Below, piece by piece: positions 1 through 6,253 of a DNA stretch of 21,484 nucleotides. The notes under the pieces were generated by a model. It made no database searches and was not told the origin of the DNA. It saw only the letters and a list, made by a program, of their open reading frames with translations. The stretch covers positions 1 through 21,484 of IMG/VR virus record IMGVR_UViG_3300017767_000168; one strand, given 5' to 3'. Each line of letters starts with the position of its first letter. The stretch's first letter is position 1. The position numbers were made by a program, and so were the translations under genes. This DNA comes from a virus.

Positions 1-336
1 TATGGTAAAACTGATATTCGTTATCGTAGTGGAGATTACTCAATTGGATATACTGGTTTGTATGCTGATAAAGCATTTGAAAGTGGTTTATCTCTTGGTG
101 TAAGTAAGAAGAAAGAAATCAATAACACTTTATCGTTAGAGGCAAAGTGGGATGGGTATATCTTCAGAAGTGACATCACAGGTGAGAGTAGATTTGATAT
201 GGAAGATTATGCTAAGATTAATTATAAGATAAATAAAAATCTTACATTAACAAATATCTTTGACTATAATAATGTTAAAGGTAAAAAGTATTACAAATTT
301 AAAATAGGATTAGAGTATGACTTTAACAGAAATTAA
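1..336 (+). CDS. C-terminal part of a beta-barrel-like protein (5' end outside window)
   Basis: The reading frame is open from the first base to the TAA at 334-336, so this is the last 111 residues of a longer gene. The sequence alternates polar and hydrophobic residues in short strands separated by turns (for example SGLSLGVSKKKEINNTLSLE and KKYYKFKIGLEYDF). It ends in an aromatic strand with Phe three residues before the C-terminus, as many outer-membrane beta-barrels do. There is no helix-rich segment, cysteine or enzyme motif. I infer an outer-membrane-porin-like or beta-rich structural protein; a phage fibre fragment would look similar. The TTG at 58 could be read as an internal start, but the frame continues upstream of it, so I do not treat it as one. 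The next gene starts inside this one, 20 nt before its stop. Confidence 0.6.
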   Translation, partial: YGKTDIRYRSGDYSIGYTGLYADKAFESGLSLGVSKKKEINNTLSLEAKWDGYIFRSDITGESRFDMEDYAKINYKINKNLTLTNIFDYNNVKGKKYYKFKIGLEYDFNRN

Positions 337-472
337 AAATAAGTTAGAAAAGGCTTATAATGAAGAGAATTGGACAATCATTGAGGACTTATTAGAAACA
401 TTATCTTATCAAGTTGAAAATGAAGCATTAGATATGTTTGATGATGAGTATGGTGATGATGAAATTGATTAA
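317..472 (+). CDS. Small acidic hypothetical protein (51 aa)
   Basis: An ATG at 317 opens a 51-codon frame ending in TAA at 470-472. AGGA at 307-310 lies 6 nt upstream, a good ribosome binding site. The gene overlaps the preceding gene by 20 nt, typical of tightly packed phage operons. The product starts MTLTEIKNKLEKAYNEENWT, is probably helical, and ends in a run dominated by Asp and Glu, giving a strongly negative charge. No cysteine or membrane segment is present. I do not recognise a family. Small acidic phage proteins are often host-takeover or DNA-mimic factors, but nothing here proves that. It ends 6 nt before the tmRNA, so it is probably on the same primary transcript. Confidence 0.55.
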   Translation: MTLTEIKNKLEKAYNEENWTIIEDLLETLSYQVENEALDMFDDEYGDDEID

Positions 473-478
473 CAATAT

Positions 479-821
479 GGGGCTGAATGGTATCGACAGG
501 TATTGGAAGTGTATAAGTGCAGCAGAGATTGAGTATGTCTCGTAATAAAAGACTCGTTTTTTGAATTGGCAATACTGCTAATTTTGCCTACGCGTAAAGT
601 GTAGGCCGTCACACCTAAGACACCGATATTAGGATGTGGCGTCGATATCGGTAGACCACTCATTGATAGATTGGAGTCAAACTAATTCTTTCAGTTAAAC
701 CATTCTGAGTAAAATGGGACATGGTGGGTTGTTAGTAACTACCGATTTGGAACTAAACTAAGCTGTAAACGACTTAACATTAAAGGTAGACTGGACACGA
801 GTTCGAATCTCGTCAGCTCCA
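479..821 (+). ncRNA. ssrA: tmRNA (transfer-messenger RNA), one-piece
   Basis: The 5' end GGGGCTG (479-485) pairs with CAGCTCC (814-820) as a 7-bp acceptor stem whose third pair is G-U, the alanine identity element. It is followed by discriminator A821; CCA is not encoded. The T arm is ACGAG / TTCGAAT loop / CTCGT (797-813). Pseudoknot 1 is visible: GAGA 525-528 with TCTC 538-541, and GAGT 531-534 with ACTC 552-555. About 12 nt later, at 568, the tag frame GGC AAT ACT GCT AAT TTT GCC TAC GCG TAA reads GNTANFAYA. Its stop lies in the loop of a perfect hairpin (586-591 with 601-606), as in cellular tmRNAs. Further pseudoknot-like stems follow: CCTAA/TTAGG at 614-633 and the 8-bp ACCGATAT/ATATCGGT at 622-652. 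Its role is rescue of stalled ribosomes and tagging of truncated proteins. No promoter or terminator of its own is evident, so it is probably processed from a longer transcript. It is unusual in a phage. Confidence 0.95.
568..597 (+). other. tmRNA tag-peptide reading frame
   Basis: The resume codon is proposed as GGC at 568, with A at position -4 as in E. coli tmRNA, giving GNTANFAYA and TAA at 595-597. With the alanine carried by the charged tmRNA the tag would be A-GNTANFAYA. This frame is preferred because its stop sits in the loop of the 586-606 hairpin. The alternative GCA frame at 569 gives AILLILPTRKV with a TAG inside the 3' stem. Starting the tag with Gly recalls some bacterial tags. 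The C-terminus AYA differs from the common LAA or AA endings that ClpXP recognises. Confidence 0.7.
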
Positions 822-843
822 CAAATAAATAAAAGGTTACAAA

Positions 844-1158
844 ATGATAGAGTATATTTTATTGGGAATAATATCACCGATAATTCTAAATCTTATGCAT
901 ATGTGTGTAGGGATATTTGTTGTACTACAACGAGGTAGTATGATGTCATTAGGATTTACTGGTATATCTTTCTTAACAAAAACAATAGGAATGGTATTTC
1001 TCACTTGGTTAGGTGTAAGTAAGTTAGGATTGGATTTTCAAATATTCGTTCCACTACTTACATTCTTTTGGTTCTTTACTCACATAGTAGAGGCATTTGT
1101 AATACAACATTACATTAATGAAATTTGTCCACAACATTTAAAGGAATTACAATTATGA
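844..1158 (+). CDS. Three-helix integral membrane protein, unknown function
   Basis: This 104-residue protein has an AAAAGG ribosome binding site 5 nt before the ATG. Three hydrophobic segments lie at about residues 3-27, 33-58 and 67-90, separated by very short loops, and the C-terminal tail is polar (HYINEICPQHLKELQL). A histidine within a helix (LMHMC) and a second near HIVEAF give it a slight ion-channel or synthase-subunit look, but I do not recognise the family. It follows the tmRNA by 22 nt. Its stop overlaps the start of the kinase gene (ATGA at 1155-1158), so the two are probably translationally coupled. It could be an inner-membrane exclusion protein or an extra holin-like protein; neither is demonstrated. 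Confidence 0.75.
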   Translation: MIEYILLGIISPIILNLMHMCVGIFVVLQRGSMMSLGFTGISFLTKTIGMVFLTWLGVSKLGLDFQIFVPLLTFFWFFTHIVEAFVIQHYINEICPQHLKELQL

Positions 1159-1595
1159 TTTTATGGTTAACAGGTCAACCTGGTAGTGGTAAGACTACAC
1201 TATGTAAAGAGTTTTCTGAGAAAGTTATTTACTCACAACATTATCTGAAGAATAAAATACTTCATATTGATGGTGATGATTTACGAGATGTTTTAGATAA
1301 TAAAGATTATTCTGAAAAAGGCCGTAGGAAAAATATTCAATTTGCTATTGATATGGCAAAAGTAATGGAGAATAAAGGTTATTTAGTATTGGTATCATTG
1401 GTATCACCTTATCGTGATATGAGAATAGGAGAGGTATTCTATCTACATTCAACAAGAGATTTAAGAAAAGATTATCATGTTGAAAACTATGAACCACCAA
1501 TAGAAAATTTTACAAAAATAAATACAGACAACCCAGTAGAGGAGTGCGTAAATGAAATACTCAATGTTTATCGGTCGTTGGCAACCATGGCATAA
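1155..1595 (+). CDS. APS-kinase-like P-loop kinase
   Basis: The product is 146 residues when started at ATG 1155, with AAGGA at 1141-1145 ahead of it. An in-frame ATG at 1125 lies inside the previous gene and would add residues before the conserved beta strand. The Walker A motif is GQPGSGKTT (residues 7-15). An HIDGDDLRD segment (residues 37-45) matches the adenylylsulfate kinase (CysC) substrate loop. The GYLVLVSLVSPYRDMR stretch matches the family's following strand and R-x-x-R region. Known CysC proteins phosphorylate APS to PAPS at the 3'-OH. This one is shorter than usual CysC (about 170-200 residues), so a different nucleotide or sugar-nucleotide substrate is possible. It overlaps the following nucleotidyltransferase by 44 nt, suggesting a shared pathway. 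Confidence 0.8.
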   Translation: MILWLTGQPGSGKTTLCKEFSEKVIYSQHYLKNKILHIDGDDLRDVLDNKDYSEKGRRKNIQFAIDMAKVMENKGYLVLVSLVSPYRDMRIGEVFYLHSTRDLRKDYHVENYEPPIENFTKINTDNPVEECVNEILNVYRSLATMA

Positions 1596-1893
1596 TGGCC
1601 ATCAATGGTTAATTGATCAAAGATTAAAAGAGGGAAAGAATGTTCTCATATGTATTCGTGATATGATGCCTGATGAGAATAATCCATATACTTGTGAGGA
1701 AGTATATGACAATCTTCAATTAGAATTAAAAGAATTTATTAAAGAGGGTACTATTAAAGTAATGATTGTACCAGATATTGAAAGTGTAAACTATGGTAGA
1801 GGAGTAGGTTATGAAATCATTGAACACAAACCACCTAAAGAGATTAGTGAAATTTCTGCAACAAAAATTAGACAAGAAAGAAAGGAAAAATAA
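1552..1893 (+). CDS. Small HxGH nucleotidyltransferase (NMNAT-like)
   Basis: This 113-residue protein has a strong GAGGAG site (1539-1544) 7 nt before the ATG. The N-terminus FIGRWQPWHNGHQWLI carries the nucleotidyltransferase HxGH signature at residues 14-17. ISATKIR near residues 101-107 is the second phosphate-binding motif of the superfamily. A central NPYTCEEVYDNLQLEL segment and a VPDIESVNYGRG segment resemble archaeal-type NMN adenylyltransferases (NadM-like). These enzymes transfer an NMP from NTP to a phosphate-containing acceptor. The protein is much shorter than typical NMNATs, so the real acceptor could be NMN, a phosphosugar or another small molecule. It overlaps the APS-kinase-like gene by 44 nt. 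Confidence 0.75.
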   Translation: MKYSMFIGRWQPWHNGHQWLIDQRLKEGKNVLICIRDMMPDENNPYTCEEVYDNLQLELKEFIKEGTIKVMIVPDIESVNYGRGVGYEIIEHKPPKEISEISATKIRQERKEK

Positions 1894-1894
1894 A

Positions 1895-2503
1895 ATGGAT
1901 TTTAATCAAAAAGGAAACTATTTATTATTGACTATTGTAAAGGATTTCCTTAGAGGGGATTACATTATGAAAAATTATCAAGTACTATGGATATGTTTTA
2001 TTTCTATAGTAATGTTGAATGGTTTTGTTTGGGTAAATCTTTTTGAGGATTACAAAAATTTCCACAAAGAAAGTGTTGTGGGACTGCAAGAGGAGAATCA
2101 GAGATTAAACTCTTTGATTGATGAGTTTAAGTTAGAGGGATTGGAAGTGACGGTAACGATGTATCATCCAGTAAGTCGTCAAACAGATTCTACACCGAAC
2201 ATTCTCGCGGATGGAACGCGAATCAGAGTACACAAAGCTAGCGAGTACCGATACATAGCGGTTAGTAGAAATCTTTTGAAACGATATGGTGGATGGTTAG
2301 ATTATGGTGACTTCATACTTTTAAGAGGCACTGGCGGTAAGGATGGTATGTACCAAGTAAGAGACACAATGAACCCAAGATTTGTAAATCGAATAGACAT
2401 CTTGGAATCTCCAGGTACGAAACCATATAAGTTTGATGTCGCACAAATACATAAAGCTCCTACGAGAAATATGGAAAATCAAATAGTTAGTATTGAACAA
2501 TAG
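1895..2503 (+). CDS. Membrane-anchored 3D-type double-psi beta-barrel protein
   Basis: Two in-frame starts have ribosome binding sites. ATG 1895 has AGGA 8 nt upstream and sits 1 nt after the previous stop. ATG 1967 has GAGGGG upstream and begins directly before the membrane segment. I use 1895 (202 aa) for its tight packing; 1967 (178 aa) is nearly as likely. From 1967 the protein starts MKNYQVLWICFISIVMLNGF, one transmembrane anchor, followed by a short coiled stretch and a C-terminal domain of about 110 residues. That domain includes ADGTRIRVH, IAVSRNLL, GDFILLRG and VRDTMNPRFVNRIDI. This pattern, with Asp in DTM and RIDI, resembles the 3D domain / MltA-RlpA double-psi barrel of peptidoglycan-active proteins. 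I infer an envelope role such as lysis or entry. The middle of the gene (about 2190-2270) is richer in CG dinucleotides than its neighbours, hinting at separate ancestry. Confidence 0.7.
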   Translation: MDFNQKGNYLLLTIVKDFLRGDYIMKNYQVLWICFISIVMLNGFVWVNLFEDYKNFHKESVVGLQEENQRLNSLIDEFKLEGLEVTVTMYHPVSRQTDSTPNILADGTRIRVHKASEYRYIAVSRNLLKRYGGWLDYGDFILLRGTGGKDGMYQVRDTMNPRFVNRIDILESPGTKPYKFDVAQIHKAPTRNMENQIVSIEQ

Positions 2504-2511
2504 GAATTAAA

Positions 2512-4068
2512 TTGGAAAAAGGGTTTTACGAAAAATCAACTATAGCGGATAAAGATAATCCGATTAATATTACTTATGATGAGTTACTGCACAAAAGTGA
2601 TTCTGAAGTAGATAGTTGGATTGATGAACTTCGTACATATGTGATTACACAATGGGACGAGTTCGGACAACCACCAGTCATTGGACAAAACGAAAAAGAT
2701 ATAATCAGTAATTGGAGAAAGTTATTTGGTTATGATGTTGAGAGTTTTCATGATGACAAATCAAATGTAATAAAGAATTTTAACAAACATGCTAGTGGTG
2801 TTAATCAATTCTTTCCAACAATGTTAAAAACAAAAATCAGTACAGGTGTTAATAGTGATAATGCAACATCTATATATGATCACTTCAAAGAAGATTCACT
2901 TAAAGACACATTTAAAAAGGCAATGTTAAGAGCTTTATATAAAGACTCTATGTATACATTTAGTTTGAGTGTTGTAAAATCTGAGATGGGGATGGGTGTT
3001 AGTGAGTTCTTACAAAATACAAATCAAAATGAAAAGTATGGTATCATGGTTGTACAACAACGAAGTGAGAATCCAGTAGACCCACTTTCTGAATATTTAA
3101 TATTAAAGAAAAGTGAAGTAGAAATGTATCTAACTACAGGTCGTTTAACAGAACAAAATCTTAGAACAATAGGTGGTGAGTTAGAAAGTAGTTATGAATT
3201 AAAAAATGGTGAACTGAGATATTACCATTATTATATTAGAAAGTATAAAAGAAAACAAAGAATTTTTCCAAGTGCACTTCAAGTATTTAGATTAGGACTT
3301 GGACAACCTGCAGTAAATTTTCCACCACTAACCGCTAAGTTCTTATATGAACATTTTACAAAACATATAAAGAACAATAAAGTTAATATATATGATCCGA
3401 GTAGTGGTTGGGGTGGAAGAATTTTAGGTGCTATGTGTACTGATAGAGATTTACATTATATTGGAACAGACCCTAATCCTGATAATGTTGGGATATACCA
3501 AAGGGTTGCAGAATTTTATAATCAAAAGTGTTTTCAAACTAATCCATTTTGGGGAAAAGAAAATGGTAACACTTATGAAATATTTACAGATGGTAGTGAA
3601 GAGATAGGTAATAATCCTAACTTTCAGAAGTATAAAGGAAAGTTAGATATGGTTTTTACATCACCACCATATTTTAATCGTGAACAATATTCTCAAGATG
3701 AGAATCAATCATTTAAGAAGTTCAGTGCATATGAGGATTGGAGAGATAACTTTCTTCGTCCTACATTAACTACTGCATTTGAATATTTAAATGAAGATAG
3801 ATATTTGTGTTGGAATATTGCAGACATCAAAGTTGGAGATAACAAGTACATCCCTTTAGAACAGGATAGTATTGATGTAGTAGAATCACTCGGTGGTGAA
3901 TACAAAGGTATTTACAAAATGTTAATGACTCGTATGGTAGGTATAGATGCAAGTCAAATCAAGAATTCAGTTATAGTAAAAAAACATCCTTTAAGTAGAG
4001 GTGGAGATTATTATAAATTTGAACCTATATTAATATTTTATAAACCAAGGACGCACGATGAAATTTAG
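2512..4068 (+). CDS. DNA methyltransferase, motif order I then IV
   Basis: The start is TTG at 2512 with AGGA upstream; no ATG is better placed. The 518-residue protein has an N-terminal region of about 250 residues with no motif I recognise. It is followed by an SAM-binding motif I, IYDPSSGWGGRILGA (Asp295), then YIGTDPN as the acidic end of strand 2, and the catalytic motif IV TSPPYF (Ser384-Pro-Pro-Tyr387). SPPY occurs in N4-cytosine and some N6-adenine DNA methyltransferases, so the target base is not determined. The I-to-IV order is that of the alpha or gamma arrangement. The N-terminal half may hold target recognition. Its stop overlaps the next gene, a GNAT-dioxygenase fusion, by 11 nt, suggesting coupled production. 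A role in protecting or modifying phage DNA is likely; no restriction partner is visible. Confidence 0.85.
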   Translation: MEKGFYEKSTIADKDNPINITYDELLHKSDSEVDSWIDELRTYVITQWDEFGQPPVIGQNEKDIISNWRKLFGYDVESFHDDKSNVIKNFNKHASGVNQFFPTMLKTKISTGVNSDNATSIYDHFKEDSLKDTFKKAMLRALYKDSMYTFSLSVVKSEMGMGVSEFLQNTNQNEKYGIMVVQQRSENPVDPLSEYLILKKSEVEMYLTTGRLTEQNLRTIGGELESSYELKNGELRYYHYYIRKYKRKQRIFPSALQVFRLGLGQPAVNFPPLTAKFLYEHFTKHIKNNKVNIYDPSSGWGGRILGAMCTDRDLHYIGTDPNPDNVGIYQRVAEFYNQKCFQTNPFWGKENGNTYEIFTDGSEEIGNNPNFQKYKGKLDMVFTSPPYFNREQYSQDENQSFKKFSAYEDWRDNFLRPTLTTAFEYLNEDRYLCWNIADIKVGDNKYIPLEQDSIDVVESLGGEYKGIYKMLMTRMVGIDASQIKNSVIVKKHPLSRGGDYYKFEPILIFYKPRTHDEI

Positions 4069-5392
4069 AGATAGAACAATAGAAATTCCAAAACCATTTC
4101 ACAATGGTAAACAATGGGTATATGAAGATACACCTACATATGATAACTTACTAAGTTGTTTTTTAGAAACACAAAGACCTGAGGGTGAGAGAAAAATTAG
4201 AGAACAATATGGAAATACAAGATGTAGAGATCCATTTAGAAAAATAAATAAGATGGACATACAACTTATGTTTGATCATGTTGAGGGTAGAGAAGGCCAT
4301 CCTTATGAAACAGATTGGGTTGAGGATGAAGATGGAAAAATTGTTGCATGTATTTTATACTATGAATTAAATAATATGAAAACAGAATTTAAAAAGATAC
4401 AATCATTTACAAGTAAAATTTTTAAGTTAAGTAAAACAGATTCATACATTCGTGAGATTGCATGTTATCCTGGTTATGAACAACAACTATGTGATTTGAT
4501 ACAACGACATGAGGCAATTGGTAATGGTATCTTTGATAATGGAACTACCGTAGTTGAAGTTGATATGCAATTAAAATCAAAAAGAGAATTATTAGAGAAA
4601 CTTGGTTATCTTAGAAAAGATAATTTAATTACAAGTTTTGCAGATATGTATGGATTTTATTTTAAAGATGAAGATGATACTCATCAAGTAATTGAACCAT
4701 CACAAGAAATATCTTTACAGAAATTAGATTGTGAAGTACAAGATACTGAACCATTAATGAAACAAGTTATGGCACTACAAGAAACTTTTGCTAATCACTA
4801 TTCAAATTATAATAAAGGTGATAGTTGGAGTGGTATTGTTTTAAGAGGTTACAATGATGGTGATAAACAAGAGGGTGCAGAAACTTTTATTATGAAACCG
4901 GCAGAGATGGGACAGAAGTGGAAAAAAGAAAATCCTGAAAAAATGGAATGGAAAGTTTATGATACTGAGTTGAGAAAGACCTTGACAGAGGTAGAAAAGT
5001 TTTGTAAATTACTACCATTCGAACACGAAAGAATTCGAATACTTAAACTATCAGAGGGACAAGGTGAACTTGAAAGACATACTGATAGACAAGATAAGGA
5101 AGCTGGAATTGGTGATGGACAATGGGCAAGGTTACATTTCCCATTAAAGACTAATCCAAAAGTTCAGTTTACACAATGGAATACTGATGGTACACAAACT
5201 AAATGTAAAATGGGACAAGGTGAGTTATGGTATTTGGATATGAGAAAACCACATACTGCAGTTAACTTTGGTAAAGAAGATAGATATCATTTAATTATTG
5301 ATACAAAGTCTGGACCAGAATTAAGACAATGGTTAGTTGATAGTAGTATAAAACATCCATCAGATAAAAATAATGACAATTATATTGAATAA
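4058..5392 (+). CDS. GNAT-like domain fused to Asp/Asn-hydroxylase-type 2OG-Fe(II) dioxygenase
   Basis: This 444-residue protein has AAGGA before the ATG. Residues about 320-430 match the aspartyl/asparaginyl beta-hydroxylase fold. An H-x-D iron pair (His341, Asp343) is followed by an ARLHFPLKTNP strand, then WYLDMRKPHTAVNFG with the distal iron ligand His399, and DRYHLIID with Arg409 for 2-oxoglutarate. The triad is complete, so activity is expected. Residues about 80-215 look like an N-acetyltransferase (GNAT) fold: a DGKIVACILYYE strand, an IREIACYPGYEQQLCDLIQ strand-helix where acetyl-CoA would bind, and KRELLEKLGY near the end. The GNAT call is weaker than the oxygenase call. Substrates are unknown. 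Known relatives hydroxylate protein side chains, whereas the gene overlap with a DNA methyltransferase raises the possibility of nucleic-acid modification. Confidence 0.8.
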   Translation: MKFRDRTIEIPKPFHNGKQWVYEDTPTYDNLLSCFLETQRPEGERKIREQYGNTRCRDPFRKINKMDIQLMFDHVEGREGHPYETDWVEDEDGKIVACILYYELNNMKTEFKKIQSFTSKIFKLSKTDSYIREIACYPGYEQQLCDLIQRHEAIGNGIFDNGTTVVEVDMQLKSKRELLEKLGYLRKDNLITSFADMYGFYFKDEDDTHQVIEPSQEISLQKLDCEVQDTEPLMKQVMALQETFANHYSNYNKGDSWSGIVLRGYNDGDKQEGAETFIMKPAEMGQKWKKENPEKMEWKVYDTELRKTLTEVEKFCKLLPFEHERIRILKLSEGQGELERHTDRQDKEAGIGDGQWARLHFPLKTNPKVQFTQWNTDGTQTKCKMGQGELWYLDMRKPHTAVNFGKEDRYHLIIDTKSGPELRQWLVDSSIKHPSDKNNDNYIE

Positions 5393-5406
5393 TTGTAAAA
5401 TAAAGC

Positions 5407-5435
5407 TTGACATTCGACTCAAAATGTCGTATATT
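5407..5435 (+). promoter_or_regulatory. Consensus sigma-70 promoter with inverted repeat in spacer
   Basis: TTGACA (5407-5412), a 17-nt spacer and TATATT (5430-5435) form a near-perfect sigma-70 promoter, placed in the only real gap of this block (5393-5473). The predicted transcript starts near 5442, about 30 nt before the HD-domain gene. Within the promoter, GACATT (5409-5414) and AATGTC (5423-5428) form a perfect inverted repeat with an 8-nt centre, overlapping the -35 element. This could be an operator that turns the early or middle promoter off. Confidence 0.8.
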
Positions 5436-5473
5436 AATGGTAATTAAATTGGGAAAAAACAAAGGTTATGAAT

Positions 5474-6253
5474 ATGAATTTAACAGAACAACAATTAATC
5501 GATAACTATCAAAGATTAAGAGATATGGTTAACGATACTTTCGAGGGTGATAGACTCGAAAAGTTAAACAAGATGTATGATTTCTTTGAAGAAAGAATCA
5601 TCGTTGCACCGGCAAGTGGTAAACCAAATTATCATTATGCATTTGCAGGTGGGTATGTTTTGCATGTATTACATTTAGTAGATACTGCAAAGAAACTAAT
5701 GAAAGTGTATGAATCGATAGGAGCAGTAATTGACTTTACTGAAGATGAACTTATCTTTTGTGGTTTACATCACGACTTAGGAAAAGTGGGTGATACTGAA
5801 CATGAGTATTATTTAGTCCAAGAAGATGATTGGAGAAGAAAGAAACTGAACGAATGGTTCACACAGAATCCAGAAATGCAGTTTATGAGTGTTACAGATA
5901 GAGCATTATATTTGTTACAACATTTTGATGTAAAGGTTTCACAATTGGAATGGTTATCAATCAAAGTAAGTGATGGTATGTACGATGAAGCAAATGTACA
6001 ATATCTAAAAACTTATAAACCAGAAAATAGTTTTCATTCAAGTTTACCATACTTGATACATTGGGCTGACCACATGGCAACAAGAGCAGAATATACTGAA
6101 TGGAAATATGGAGAGTTGAAAGAAACTAAAAAAGTAAATAAGAAAATTTCTAACATTAAAAAAGCAGTAAAAACAGAAGTTGATACAAAGGTACTTTCTT
6201 CTGGAGATAATGCAAAGGATTTATTTGATGAGCTCTTCGGAAACGACAAGTAA
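5474..6253 (+). CDS. HD-domain phosphohydrolase
   Basis: The start is chosen as ATG 5474, because AAAGG at 5461-5465 lies 8 nt away. The ATG at 5468 would leave only 2 nt. The product is 259 residues. The HD-fold metal ligands are recognisable: a GGYVLHVLHLVDTA helix (first His), LIFCGLHHDLGKVGD (His-His-Asp, residues 99-101), and HWADHMATRAEYTEW (residues 196-200) as the distal Asp helix. The family hydrolyses phosphate esters of nucleotides or cyclic nucleotides; the substrate here is not evident. Similar HD proteins in phages may act on the nucleotide pool or on host signal nucleotides. The last 40 residues are Lys-rich and then acidic. It is the first gene after the promoter at 5407 and overlaps the following methyltransferase by 26 nt. 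Confidence 0.8.
   Translation: MNLTEQQLIDNYQRLRDMVNDTFEGDRLEKLNKMYDFFEERIIVAPASGKPNYHYAFAGGYVLHVLHLVDTAKKLMKVYESIGAVIDFTEDELIFCGLHHDLGKVGDTEHEYYLVQEDDWRRKKLNEWFTQNPEMQFMSVTDRALYLLQHFDVKVSQLEWLSIKVSDGMYDEANVQYLKTYKPENSFHSSLPYLIHWADHMATRAEYTEWKYGELKETKKVNKKISNIKKAVKTEVDTKVLSSGDNAKDLFDELFGNDK

Noticed and set aside
569-604. Alternative tmRNA tag frame starting GCA (AILLILPTRKV)
   Set aside because: It begins with Ala like many tags, but its stop falls inside the hairpin stem and it ends in RKV. The GGC frame puts the stop in the loop, as known tmRNAs do.
1125-1154. N-terminal extension of the APS-kinase-like gene to ATG 1125
   Set aside because: The family begins directly at the beta strand before the P-loop. 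The ATG at 1155 has AAGGA at suitable spacing and couples to the preceding stop.
1811-1894. N-terminal extension of the 3D-domain gene to ATG 1811
   Set aside because: The extension would overlap the nucleotidyltransferase gene by 83 nt and has no ribosome binding site comparable to those at 1895 and 1967.
2205-2221. TCGCG/CGCGA hairpin inside the 3D-domain gene
   Set aside because: It lies within well-formed coding sequence with no adjacent T run or gene boundary, so it is most simply explained by codon content.
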